The notes below the pieces were generated by a model that did no database searches, was not told the DNA's origin, and saw nothing but the letters and a program-made list of their open reading frames with translations. A stretch of 64,000 nt of DNA, taken from contig JAJFKE010000002.1 in assembly GCA_021773355.1 (NCBI GenBank), positions 142,618 to 206,617 on the forward strand, given 5' to 3'. A program made the position numbers and the translations under genes. This stretch comes from Gammaproteobacteria bacterium (GTDB lineage Bacteria; Pseudomonadota; Gammaproteobacteria; Pseudomonadales; Pseudohongiellaceae). Positions 1 through 8,865 of the stretch are shown one piece after another. Numbering within the stretch: position 1 is the first letter of the stretch; the number at the start of each line of letters is the position of its first letter.

Positions 1-2494
1 ATTGTTCATCGTAGTAGAGAGAGGCGAAGGGGACTGAGTCTAGTTTGCCAGTAGGAGAAATCAAAATTCTACTAACACCCTCTCCAAGAGAGACATCTTT
101 TAACAGAATTTCTGACAGCAATCGTAAATTCTCTCGTTTATCGATCTTAGGGTCTCTTATATCTTGCAGTGCAGATTCGACAATAGCAGACACTAACTCA
201 CTCTCGCCTACTTCAGTAACACTAAAATGATTTTCACTCAAATTAAAGCGCCAGACTTTTTCCGGACCTTCCATGTATTGAAGCACCATAGAATCCCGCG
301 GAATTAAAGAACGCAGTTGCTCGCTATTCAACAATTCTGGAGCCTGTACTTGTTCTGACAATCCATGGGCAGCAAAATAACGTTCTCGCGCCTGGTTGAA
401 TCGACGCTCAAATGCGAGTCGGTCTTCCTCAGTACTGATTTCCCCCTGCGACTGCTGTAGCTGCGAGACTATATCAACCCATTCTGCCCGGGCTGTTTGA
501 TTCTCTTCATTGTTATTGAGCATCATTTCCTGGCGCCGCTGACGCAGGCTAACTGTTCGAGCACGTTCGGCCACCAGAAATGCTCGCTGCAGATATTCCG
601 GCTGCAACTGCCTCTGTTGCAGAAGGTGCTCAATATGGGAAGCATAGATGTTATTAGTCCGCGCACTCCAGAGAGGACCCAGGCGAACCGTATCAAATTC
701 GGCTCGTTGGCTTTCGATTAAGTCGAAGGCGTCGTCCGCCATATTTACCGCATCTGCGGTTTGCCCTAGCTGCTGGTAAAGGTCTATAAATGTAGCTAGC
801 AATAAAATTTCGTCGGCGGGTTCGGCTCCGCTATTTTTGACTTCTGCTAAGGCGTTCTGTAACTGCTGAATAGCCTCAACTTCCCGACCAAGTTCGAACA
901 ACAACTGTGCGTGATTTGCATAAATGGGAATGGGATCTATCCCAATTTCAAAATTGGAATCCTGCAACAGATTGATGACATCGAGGCTAAATTGGTAGGC
1001 GTGAGTGGTGTTCCCTAACAGCCTCTCATCTTGACTGAGTTCAGCCTTTGCCATGAGCGTAGAAGTTGTCCACTGATGCTGTTCGAAATAATTTAATGCT
1101 CTCAGTCTATTATCTCGTGCCTTTTTGAGCCTTCCCTGCTCTCTATAAATAGTCGCAAGTTGTGAAATTGCTTCATGCTCGCTACGACCCTCACCGGCGG
1201 ATTGGTGAAAATCAATGGCGGCCTGAGTATTATGAATGGCGGCTTCATAATCGAGGAATAGCAGGTTCAAGCTGCCCAGTTTTTTGTAAATAAATCCATG
1301 GTTGCCAATATCTGACACCGTGGCAATGTTAGCTGTTGCCTTATTGTATGCATTTTGCGCCGCACGCAACTGGCCCCAGCGCCGGTAATAATCACCCATG
1401 TTTCCAAGAACAGAATTATGACTCTCAATATCACCCACCCGAGCAAGCTGGATCTCCGATAGTTTCATGTAGTCGATAGTTTCGTAATTTCGTCCCTGCA
1501 CAAATAAAATCCCAGCGTTTTTGTTATAGGCATTTCCCAGGATTAGTGAATCCTTAAAGTCCTTGCCGATGGCTATGGCTTTCTCAATCCGGTCTCTAGA
1601 TCTAGATAATATCCACTGGTTGTTTCCTTTACCAACCTTCCACGCCAACATCATCCCGTTGTCACCATAGTTAATGTAGATTTCTGCAATATCGAGGACT
1701 ATAAAGTCGGTAGCTGGTTGCACAACGGCTAAAGCCAATTGAGACGCTTCCAAGGCTTTCTGAAACTCAAGCTCTGCATTTTCATATGCCTGGTGGGTGA
1801 AAAAGTGCCGGGCCGCAAGCCAATTGGCTTGGTAAGGAAGAAGAGAATAGTTCTCTAGCAGCTGATCAATATTATATCCAAGGAGTTTGGTGATCTGTTG
1901 CTCAGAACTCTGGACACCACTGTCTAAATTGCAATGTGCCAACAACACCGAAACTATCCATCGCCAGTTGTCATCAAGCCTTTCATCGTTGGCCAACTGT
2001 CCATACCGATTACAGGCGGATAGGATATATTGTTGTGAAAACTGCCCGGCCTCAAAACCAGCCAAGTCTAACTCCTTCGCCATGTGCACAAGATGGGGTT
2101 CGGACAAATCAAGCGCATGTATTCGGAAACTGCCCTTCGCTACTTTTTGATAAACGGGCTCGAGTGAGAGTGTTGAACTCTCGCCAGCTGCTACGTAGAC
2201 AAACTCGGGGCCATTACGACCAACGGGAGAATTAAATGAGCTTCCGTCTGACTTGACACCCTTGAGATCAACGCCGCGCTGTTCTATAACAATCAGCCGC
2301 GGAGCTAAGTCTTTAGGCGCCAACTCAAACATATAGGGCCCGGTATCGATGACTATCCAGTCGTCAATACCGGGAGATTCAGGCAATTGCGAATAGGCTA
2401 GTATCGGTAACCAGCACAATACTAACCCGATTGGCGCTTTAAAAATCGACCAACCAATTCCATTCAACAGACACTTCTTCACCAGAGCTGCCAT
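1..2494 (-). CDS. Secreted TPR-CHAT (caspase-like) protein, C-terminus beyond left edge
   Basis: The frame is open from an ATG at 2494 down to base 1, giving about 831 codons in the window. The start overlaps the end of the upstream gene by 56 bp and is followed by a signal-peptide-like segment (residues 1-36, core PIGLVLCWLPILAYSQ). A beta-rich N-terminal part (to about 150) precedes a long alpha-helical stretch with TPR-like repeats (about 150-690). From about residue 731 the sequence looks like the start of a CHAT domain (LQYMEGPEKVWRF, then ILISPTGKLDSVPFASLY). CHAT domains are C14/caspase-clan peptidase domains, often fused to TPRs. The catalytic His and Cys would lie beyond the edge, so activity cannot be judged. 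It is the last gene of the sigma-factor operon. The TPRs may sense a partner or substrate (inference). Confidence 0.85.
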   Translation of the reverse strand, partial: MAALVKKCLLNGIGWSIFKAPIGLVLCWLPILAYSQLPESPGIDDWIVIDTGPYMFELAPKDLAPRLIVIEQRGVDLKGVKSDGSSFNSPVGRNGPEFVYVAAGESSTLSLEPVYQKVAKGSFRIHALDLSEPHLVHMAKELDLAGFEAGQFSQQYILSACNRYGQLANDERLDDNWRWIVSVLLAHCNLDSGVQSSEQQITKLLGYNIDQLLENYSLLPYQANWLAARHFFTHQAYENAELEFQKALEASQLALAVVQPATDFIVLDIAEIYINYGDNGMMLAWKVGKGNNQWILSRSRDRIEKAIAIGKDFKDSLILGNAYNKNAGILFVQGRNYETIDYMKLSEIQLARVGDIESHNSVLGNMGDYYRRWGQLRAAQNAYNKATANIATVSDIGNHGFIYKKLGSLNLLFLDYEAAIHNTQAAIDFHQSAGEGRSEHEAISQLATIYREQGRLKKARDNRLRALNYFEQHQWTTSTLMAKAELSQDERLLGNTTHAYQFSLDVINLLQDSNFEIGIDPIPIYANHAQLLFELGREVEAIQQLQNALAEVKNSGAEPADEILLLATFIDLYQQLGQTADAVNMADDAFDLIESQRAEFDTVRLGPLWSARTNNIYASHIEHLLQQRQLQPEYLQRAFLVAERARTVSLRQRRQEMMLNNNEENQTARAEWVDIVSQLQQSQGEISTEEDRLAFERRFNQARERYFAAHGLSEQVQAPELLNSEQLRSLIPRDSMVLQYMEGPEKVWRFNLSENHFSVTEVGESELVSAIVESALQDIRDPKIDKRENLRLLSEILLKDVSLGEGVSRILISPTGKLDSVPFASLYYDEQ

Positions 2495-2897
2495 GTTGAA
2501 AATGTATGTGGGATGCAATTTCACTTGGGTTTAATTCGCTATTCTTCTCTACTGTAACCTGCTTGTATTCCCAGCCTTCTACAGGAAATACTCCAGCCCC
2601 GTAACTTCTGAGCTTTGTAGCAGTATCGGGTTCAACACCTTGAAAGTAGATATTCTCATATAAATCAACGATTTTCTCGTTCCATCTGCTATTAATGCCC
2701 ACAATAACACATTCTTTTTCTTCGTTGTCTTTCCAGGGAACGGTGCAGGCGATTAGCCGCGTGGGGCGTGAGGATACATACCCACCGAATACGGTATAGG
2801 GTTCAGTATTCACATCTAGTGGATTCCCGTCATTATCCAGTAGTGCTACGCTGCTAATGATACTTACGTGTCGCCAGTTTTCGTATTTATGAGCCAT
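2439..2897 (-). CDS. Hypothetical soluble protein in the peroxidase-CHAT operon
   Basis: This is a 152-residue protein with no signal peptide or membrane segment. I do not recognise a family. It is rich in aromatic residues and in short beta-type stretches (EPYTVFGGYVSSRPTR, CVIVGINSRWNEK) and ends in VEWNWLVDF. It lies 32 bp below the haem peroxidase gene, and the CHAT gene starts inside its last 56 bp. It is therefore probably co-transcribed and translationally coupled. Its conserved place between peroxidase and protease suggests a partner or cargo role, but nothing in the sequence shows a function. Confidence 0.7.
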   Translation of the reverse strand: MAHKYENWRHVSIISSVALLDNDGNPLDVNTEPYTVFGGYVSSRPTRLIACTVPWKDNEEKECVIVGINSRWNEKIVDLYENIYFQGVEPDTATKLRSYGAGVFPVEGWEYKQVTVEKNSELNPSEIASHIHFQHGSSGEEVSVEWNWLVDF

Positions 2898-2929
2898 GAG
2901 TCGTTCTCCTGAATATTAGTAATTACTGC

Positions 2930-4420
2930 CTAGTGTTGTGAAACTTCCTGATGCGCCAGATCCGGCTCAACAAAGACAGCCAAATCAGCCATGTCCACTG
3001 GGCTGAGCCCAGATCTCCATGTATTTTTATGCCCTTCGCTTTCAAAAATGAGTTTCTCGATATTCCAATCAGGTGGAGTACAAACCTCAGACAGCTGCGC
3101 CGCCGCCATTAGTCCGTCCGCTACTATCCAACCTCCCAATCTTCCCAGTCGCGAATCCTGCTGAGTATCAGCTTCCAAAAGTACATATACCCATAGAGGA
3201 GTGTTAGCAACCATTGCCTCGGCGGCGCCGCTTTTTAGTCCTTTAAAAAAAGGTAGATCAGGACTTAGTGCTTGCAATCCGATTCTGTGCGCTACATCTC
3301 CATGACGATTCAACAAGATCGTACATATTTCCTGGCCGGATTTCAGGCCGAGCTCCCTGCCCCGTTGTATATTCCGTTTTGCGATGTCCACGTGCTCGGG
3401 TGTTGGATAAGAATCCGGCGCTGCGTTAACACCAGGAATCTTGAACATCTGAATATTCACAGATAAATCAATCTTGCGAGCAAGGTTCGGCTCCACTTTC
3501 TGGCTATGGGGGTAATTTGAAAATCTAAAAAAGAATCGCCAGTCGATTTTTAAATCGCTGGTTAAAGGGTTTACGCGATTGATATTTTTTCCTGTATTCG
3601 AAAATAAGTCTTCCAGTAATACCCTCTTCTTTTCACCATCTTTTCCATTGCTAAAATTTAGATCGTATTGAGTATCGACCATACTGTGACCGAAGCGAAG
3701 AGCTGCGCCAGCCAATTCAAGCGACATGGCTGGATCGCTTCGATCCCTTGGCATTAACTGCCCCCGGCCTTGCTTAATTACCACATCGTAAATCGACTCA
3801 AATTTGCGTCCGTCTCGGGTCGTGTAAGAACCTGGCAGAATTCTCCTGGCGAAGTCGTGTAAGACAAGATATTGATAAATTCTTATGACTTCAGTTCGAG
3901 CAAGCTCGTGTAACACTCGGTCATTACTTTCTCCTTTGCTCTGCAACACGCCAACAATCTTATTGTGCAGCTTCATGAACAAAAGTTGAATCTGGGCTAT
4001 TACCAGGTTTTCGTCGTTGCGAGGATCAGCTATGCGTGCACGACCACTGTCCTCTCTTGGCAGATCATGCTCTTCACCGCGATCGTCAACACCGAGAATA
4101 AACTTACCGCTGCCTCTATCAAATGGAACCTGGGAGTCATCTAGCCCTCCGCCGTAGATACTATCCAGATTAAGAGTAGGATTTCTGCGCAGAGATAAGT
4201 TCTCTATTTTAACAGGCAACTCGCCGGGTTCACGCACACCATTGCCCAGAAAGGTCAGGTCATGACTAATAAATTGGCCAAAGTAGGTATAGCCTGCAGG
4301 AATATTATTCTTGGTGTTGTCTTGTACCGCCCTGATTGAATTGCTAAGCGCCAGAATTTCCGCGTTGCTAGGCTGCACCTTGCCTTGTTCGAAGAGTCTT
4401 ATGTATCTCCAGTTTTCCAA
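2930..4420 (-). CDS. Animal-type haem peroxidase (An_peroxidase family)
   Basis: This 496-residue protein belongs to the peroxidase-cyclooxygenase superfamily. Visible landmarks are the distal motif GQFISHDLTF (Gln49, His53), the distal Arg/Glu motif ADPRNDEN (Arg134, Glu137) and the proximal haem ligand in LRFGHSMVD (His245). DSIYGGG near residue 86 is also typical. The Asp before the distal His in myeloperoxidase, which bonds haem covalently, is Ser52 here, so one haem link may be missing. There is no signal peptide, so it is predicted cytosolic or exported by another route. Family members use hydrogen peroxide to oxidise halides or organic substrates. It lies 33 bp below the anti-sigma-like gene and upstream of the CHAT gene, suggesting oxidant production or detoxification under sigma-factor control (inference). 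Confidence 0.9.
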   Translation of the reverse strand: MENWRYIRLFEQGKVQPSNAEILALSNSIRAVQDNTKNNIPAGYTYFGQFISHDLTFLGNGVREPGELPVKIENLSLRRNPTLNLDSIYGGGLDDSQVPFDRGSGKFILGVDDRGEEHDLPREDSGRARIADPRNDENLVIAQIQLLFMKLHNKIVGVLQSKGESNDRVLHELARTEVIRIYQYLVLHDFARRILPGSYTTRDGRKFESIYDVVIKQGRGQLMPRDRSDPAMSLELAGAALRFGHSMVDTQYDLNFSNGKDGEKKRVLLEDLFSNTGKNINRVNPLTSDLKIDWRFFFRFSNYPHSQKVEPNLARKIDLSVNIQMFKIPGVNAAPDSYPTPEHVDIAKRNIQRGRELGLKSGQEICTILLNRHGDVAHRIGLQALSPDLPFFKGLKSGAAEAMVANTPLWVYVLLEADTQQDSRLGRLGGWIVADGLMAAAQLSEVCTPPDWNIEKLIFESEGHKNTWRSGLSPVDMADLAVFVEPDLAHQEVSQH

Positions 4421-4453
4421 TTGCTTCCCTTACTCACATAGGCCACCTGCAGG

Positions 4454-5128
4454 CTATTGCACATTTTTGATTATGCGAAAAGGTATCGACTCAACTGCTT
4501 CAATTAAGTCTTCCGCGGGGGTATTCGTCGGAATAATTTCTACAAAATAGTCTCCCTCGTCCAAAGCTGAAGATGAAAGCTCAATGCTTATATAACCGGA
4601 GTCTCCTCGAGCTCGTCCCTCAATTCGCTGCACGAGTGTGCCTGATATCCCCTTAAGAGATACGTTAAAGTCTTCAGCCAGTTCGTTACCGGGATATAGG
4701 AGCAACAAAATTACTTGCCCATCATCCTGAAACTTCAGGACCGAAATATCGTTTAACTGATTATCTATGGTGCGGTAATCGTCACTAGTTAAAAATACAG
4801 GCTGAATGCTTGAAACAACAGGCTCCCTGAACAAGGAAACCACAGCCAGTGGGATGACAAATAAACAGACTATTACAGGGACAAAGATGGGAACCAAGGC
4901 ACGGCGTAGAGGAATATCCAAAAAACCCCAAGCCTTGGGCTGAAATTTTGTCTGACTTTTTTCCAACTGCGGCATTACCTCAAAAAACACGGCGTCAAGT
5001 TCAAGCTGCTCTGCCAACTCCGGTTTATCCAGCAAATAACACTCGAATTGAACAATTTCGTCGGCAGACAGCAGACCGCGCAAGTATTTACTTCCAATAT
5101 TATTGTCAGCTATATATTTCTTATCCAT
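4454..5128 (-). CDS. Single-pass membrane protein, probable degenerate anti-sigma factor
   Basis: This 224-residue protein begins 2 bp after the stop of the ECF sigma gene. The N-terminus (IGSKYLRGLLSADEIVQFEC, then YLLDKPELAEQLELDAVFF) has the helix pattern of anti-sigma zinc-finger domains, but the HxxxCxxC zinc ligands are absent. One membrane segment spans about residues 79-100 and is followed by an outer domain of about 120 residues with beta character (FNVSLKGISGTLVQRIEGRA). Position, topology and N-terminal pattern support an anti-sigma role for the adjacent sigma factor. The outer domain could sense envelope signals or protease action. The link is inferred from context; no direct family match could be checked. 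Confidence 0.65.
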   Translation of the reverse strand: MDKKYIADNNIGSKYLRGLLSADEIVQFECYLLDKPELAEQLELDAVFFEVMPQLEKSQTKFQPKAWGFLDIPLRRALVPIFVPVIVCLFVIPLAVVSLFREPVVSSIQPVFLTSDDYRTIDNQLNDISVLKFQDDGQVILLLLYPGNELAEDFNVSLKGISGTLVQRIEGRARGDSGYISIELSSSALDEGDYFVEIIPTNTPAEDLIEAVESIPFRIIKNVQ

Positions 5129-5130
5129 AA

Positions 5131-5982
5131 CTATGGGCCTCCGATAGACAGCCGCTTGTTTCGATTTCTCTGACCGATCAAGGCAGTTTCTTCCCTCGAT
5201 TCATACAAGGCTAAGTGTCGCTCGTATTGAAATTCTCCCACCACCAACCCAAAAAATTGTTCGCCCCTATCTACGCAGAACAAACACGCTGTTATTAGAA
5301 GAGCCAGAAATAGTGTGTTGAACAGGCTGGAAGAGACATCGTCTTCGGATTCCGAACCCAATTTTAGGCTAGTCAGTTGTTTCAGACGTGCTCTTGCACG
5401 CAACAGAACACGATCGAAATGTTGTGGGCTGAGCTCCAATTCTTCGCAAATCTGACATTTATCTTTTTCATGAATAAAGTGGTCCTTGAGAATTTGCCTG
5501 TCCCGCTCGACGGGAAGCTCATCCAGAATTTGTGTAACGATAGCAAAGATGTTCTTAGTGTGAAGTTGTTGGAACAACGTAGGGCAATCATCAGGAACGC
5601 GAATATCGATATCAGAATAACCGTCTGTTGATCTTCTCTTTTCTTTACGGTAATGCGCAATCATCAGGTTTATTCCCACTTGCCTGATGAAACCAGAAAA
5701 TCCCGCTGGATTCTTGATCTCGTCTTTGCGCGCCTTATCAATCACAACCAGGAACGTATCCTGGGCCAGGTCGGCCGCAAGATCAGGGTCTTTAGTGCGA
5801 CGGCATAGAACGAAGAGCAGCCCGCGCCAGTAGCGTGATACGAGTTCTTGCTCAGATTCCTTGTCCCCTTGGGCGATTTGGGCTAGGAGCATTTCCGGCG
5901 AGAAATTACTGTCTGGAAGTACTTGCGACTCCTCAGTTATCACGATTTTCTCCAATGTCTCTCTGTTTTTGTCAACCAACAA
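5131..5982 (-). CDS. ECF-type RNA polymerase sigma factor with C-terminal membrane segment
   Basis: The 283-residue protein has sigma region 2 at about 45-118 (DLAADLAQDTFLVV, then FSGFIRQVGINLMIAHYRK) and region 4 at about 150-203 (LDELPVERDRQILKDHF, LELSPQHFDRVLLRARARL). It is about 80 residues longer than most ECF factors. The extra tail holds an acidic linker and a hydrophobic stretch at about 219-236 (LFNTLFLALLITACLFC) that looks like a membrane helix, then about 45 soluble residues. It is the first gene of the leftward operon and should activate its own promoter and those of its targets. Tethering to the membrane together with the following anti-sigma-like protein is inference. Confidence 0.88.
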   Translation of the reverse strand: MLVDKNRETLEKIVITEESQVLPDSNFSPEMLLAQIAQGDKESEQELVSRYWRGLLFVLCRRTKDPDLAADLAQDTFLVVIDKARKDEIKNPAGFSGFIRQVGINLMIAHYRKEKRRSTDGYSDIDIRVPDDCPTLFQQLHTKNIFAIVTQILDELPVERDRQILKDHFIHEKDKCQICEELELSPQHFDRVLLRARARLKQLTSLKLGSESEDDVSSSLFNTLFLALLITACLFCVDRGEQFFGLVVGEFQYERHLALYESREETALIGQRNRNKRLSIGGP

Positions 5983-6247
5983 TCTGACAGACTAAGAATA
6001 CTGTAGGAGGGATACGGCAGCAATTGCCATATCGACAGACTACTGTCCCTGAGCCTTGAACCACAGGTCGTTGCCGATGAATTAGAACCCACAAATAAGC
6101 CGGAAATTCATGCAGAAAAGCGCTTTTGCCGACCAATTAGCACCTTAATTTGTGTTTTTTCGAAGTATTGGTGGGATTTTCGGTCCTGTCATGACACTTG
6201 CTCTTTGAAGTTATCAGTTCTGGGAGATCCAATCCCAAGAGGGCACT
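5983..6247. promoter_or_regulatory. Divergent intergenic region between sigma operon and S8 protease
   Basis: This 265-bp region must hold the promoters for the leftward sigma-peroxidase-CHAT operon and the rightward protease-kinase-regulator cluster. I could not fix -35/-10 boxes by eye. A shared promoter controlled by the ECF factor would explain the arrangement. A ribosome binding site (AAGAGGG) precedes the protease ATG. Confidence 0.45.
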
Positions 6248-7204
6248 ATGACCGAAGAAGAGTTAGAAGAACAGATACAATCTTACAATGTAGAGGATGC
6301 TTCGCTTCCTCATTTAGAGCACGGAAGGCATGCCCCTTGCATTGAATCTTTTACAGCGACTACCCATGAGCATGAGAGAAGAATTTGTTCGACATTTCAA
6401 TTTCGTCTTCCCGACGCCTGGCGTAAAACTAAGGGCAGAGGTGTTAGAGTCGCGCTGTTGGATACTGGAATAGATACCAAGCACCCTGACCTGGCCTGCT
6501 CCATTGCCGCCACAGCAGATTTTACCGGACAAGGCATCGAAGATTTACATGGCCATGGCACTCACTGTGCCGGTATTGTCGGCGCTCACTCTAGCAGAGC
6601 CGGATTGACTGGCGTGGCTCAGGAAAGCCAGCTGCTTATAGGCAAGGTACTTAACAATGACGGCTTGGGCAGCTTTAACAATATAGCAGATGGCGTAGAC
6701 TGGGCGGTCGATTCTGGTGCTCATATCATCTGTATGTCCATGGCAGGACCGCGCTCGTCGCCGTTACTATACCGATCTATCAACTACGCTCTGGCAAAGG
6801 GTGTACATATAATTTGTGCAGCCGAAAACAGCGCGGGCTCGCAGTCAAATAACAGTTATCCGAACGGGTATGGTGGCGCCATCACTGTGGCCTCTCATGG
6901 CCACTCTGGTATTTCCTCACAACACCGGGAACGTGGCCTCGCCGCACCTGGTCAAGATATCTGGTCAACCTATAAAGATGGCTCCTATCGAGAATTAACT
7001 GGAAGCTCAATGGCCGCTTCTTTTGTAGCAGGAATTGCCGCGCTGATTGTGTCAAGGCACTTGTCTCGGTCTTGTTCTAATACTCCAATCTTCAATTGCG
7101 AAGATTTGCGCGCACATTTGACGGCTATGTCGACCGACCGAGAACGCCAACCTGCTGCAGCCCTACAAAAATCGCCATTTCTGGTTTCGGGAAATTCAGC
7201 ATGA
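6248..7204 (+). CDS. Subtilisin-like S8 serine peptidase without signal peptide
   Basis: This 318-residue protein has the full S8 catalytic set: Asp72 in VALLDTGID, His103 in HGHGTHCAG, oxyanion Asn194 in AAENSAG, and Ser254 in GSSMAASFVAG. The N-terminus (MTEEELEEQIQSYNVED) is acidic and hydrophilic, with no signal peptide and no clear inhibitor propeptide, unlike most secreted subtilases. It is therefore predicted to act inside the cell or to leave by another route. It is divergent from the ECF/peroxidase/CHAT operon and 37 bp upstream of a sensor kinase. A role as processing protease of that locus is plausible but inferred. An AAGAGGG element sits 5-6 bp before the ATG. Confidence 0.9.
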   Translation: MTEEELEEQIQSYNVEDASLPHLEHGRHAPCIESFTATTHEHERRICSTFQFRLPDAWRKTKGRGVRVALLDTGIDTKHPDLACSIAATADFTGQGIEDLHGHGTHCAGIVGAHSSRAGLTGVAQESQLLIGKVLNNDGLGSFNNIADGVDWAVDSGAHIICMSMAGPRSSPLLYRSINYALAKGVHIICAAENSAGSQSNNSYPNGYGGAITVASHGHSGISSQHRERGLAAPGQDIWSTYKDGSYRELTGSSMAASFVAGIAALIVSRHLSRSCSNTPIFNCEDLRAHLTAMSTDRERQPAAALQKSPFLVSGNSA

Positions 7205-7241
7205 ATAATGAACGGGAACGCTTAACGTAGATTTACAAATT

Positions 7242-8195
7242 ATGAACACACGACTTTTCAATAAATCCACAAGCTCTGTAAGCACTTCAGGGTTTTACAT
7301 TATTTTGAGCTCGTCAGTTGCGGTTATTCTGTATTCCATTCTTAATGATGGTATATTTTCTATCTCAACCTGGTTTCCATTGTTGCCGCTACTGCTAATT
7401 CTAATTTTTCTCTACACTTCTTGGCACAAAGAGAGGCAATGTGAAGTTCTTGAACTTAGTCGTGCAAAGAGAGTATTCCTATCAGGAATGTCCCATGAAT
7501 TACGCAACCCTCTTAATTCTATCTTAGGTTTTTCAGAGGCGCTTTCCCACGGCTACTTAGGCAAGCTTAACAAGAAGCAGGCTGAGCATATCGCTTACAT
7601 AAATGCCAGCGGAAACCAACTACTAGAACTGGTAGATAATTTACTCGACATCAGTGAAATTGAGGGAGGCCAGATTGAATTCGACCCCAAACCTGTGGAT
7701 TTGCAAGACCTTATAGACATTAGCATTCAGAGTATTTGCACGCAGGCAGAAGCTAAGAATATTAACGTGAAGTGCAAGACCAATGAAAAATTAGCGGACT
7801 TATGGGTGTTCGTTGATCAAGCCAAATTTGAGAAAATCCTTAGTAACTTACTTTCAAACGCAATAAAATTTTCACCCGCGCATGGGCTTGTTGAAATAGA
7901 CACAAAGTTAAAAGATGGCAAGATATCTATTAACGTTCATGACACAGGGCCTGGCATTCCAGCCAAATACAAAAGCCTAATATTTGAACGATTCTTTCAA
8001 ATAAACCAAGGGTCCGACAATAAGGACCCCGGTGTTGGCTTAGGCCTTCCTATCAGCCTTCATCTCGCCAAGCTACATGGTGGAAGAATAGTTTTGAAAG
8101 ACTCTGACATGCAGCCTGGCAGCTGTTTCTCGATAGAAATACCTCTGCTTGTTGAAAAAACCAAAACCCTCGAAAACAGTACCTTAATAAAATAG
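7242..8195 (+). CDS. Membrane sensor histidine kinase
   Basis: The 317-residue protein has two hydrophobic segments at about 17-36 and 44-60. A HisKA domain follows with the phospho-acceptor His85 in SHELRNPLNSILGF, and then an HATPase domain. The N box (LSNLLSNAIKFSP), G1 box (HDTGPGIP), F box (FERFFQ) and G2 box (GVGLGLPIS) are all present. There is almost no periplasmic loop, so it probably senses a membrane or cytosolic cue. The response regulator gene begins 21 bp downstream, making a likely cognate pair. Confidence 0.92.
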   Translation: MNTRLFNKSTSSVSTSGFYIILSSSVAVILYSILNDGIFSISTWFPLLPLLLILIFLYTSWHKERQCEVLELSRAKRVFLSGMSHELRNPLNSILGFSEALSHGYLGKLNKKQAEHIAYINASGNQLLELVDNLLDISEIEGGQIEFDPKPVDLQDLIDISIQSICTQAEAKNINVKCKTNEKLADLWVFVDQAKFEKILSNLLSNAIKFSPAHGLVEIDTKLKDGKISINVHDTGPGIPAKYKSLIFERFFQINQGSDNKDPGVGLGLPISLHLAKLHGGRIVLKDSDMQPGSCFSIEIPLLVEKTKTLENSTLIK

Positions 8196-8216
8196 TTTAC
8201 TAAATATGGGCTAGTG

Positions 8217-8624
8217 ATGATGAAACGTATTCTAATTGTTGATGATAACTTGATGAATCTTAAATTGCTGAAGACAATTCTTGATGCCAATGACTATGAA
8301 ACGCTGTCCACAGAAAGTGGACTTGCAGCTGTTCAGTTGGCAGAAGAGCAACAACCTGACTTAATATTGTTGGACATCCAAATGCCTGAGGTCGATGGCT
8401 ATATGGCTCTGGAAATGCTCAGGAGCAAAAAAACAACTCAAGATATCCCAGTGATTGCTGTCACCGGCAATGGAATGGCACATGATCGAAAAAAAATGAC
8501 TAACTGTGGATTCAATCATTACATTATCAAACCCTATAAAATCACCACCCTGCTGAATGCTATAAATCCCTTTCTTCACGGCTTTGATACAGCGGGTGAA
8601 ATACACGCAAACAACCTGAAATAG
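8217..8624 (+). CDS. Single-domain response regulator (CheY/DivK-like)
   Basis: The protein of about 135 residues is a bare receiver domain with no output domain. It shows the acidic pair in ILIVDDN, a phospho-acceptor Asp in LILLDIQMP, the switch Thr in VIAVTGN and the conserved Lys in IIKPY. I chose the ATG at 8217, with an ATGGG element about 6 bp upstream; a GTG at 8214 and an ATG at 8220 are alternatives. It follows the kinase gene closely and is presumably its target. Signalling would run through protein contact or further phosphotransfer, because no DNA-binding domain is present. Confidence 0.92.
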   Translation: MMKRILIVDDNLMNLKLLKTILDANDYETLSTESGLAAVQLAEEQQPDLILLDIQMPEVDGYMALEMLRSKKTTQDIPVIAVTGNGMAHDRKKMTNCGFNHYIIKPYKITTLLNAINPFLHGFDTAGEIHANNLK

Positions 8625-8865
8625 CCCCGATTGATAAGGAACAGGAATATCCGGCCAAGCAGAGTAGTTACCCGCGCTGTTCCTGCCCGGCAAACCTCGA
8701 CTCCAGCCTGCGAAGTGATGCACTTTAAAAAAATGTGGTTATTGACTAATTTTTGCCCAAGAACCTTCAAAAAGATTTGCATTTTCCCCACGAATTTCGT
8801 TAAATCACCACGAGGAGTGCTAGCAACTCAAATTTGTCAATCAACGATTGCCAAGGGCCCTAGTC

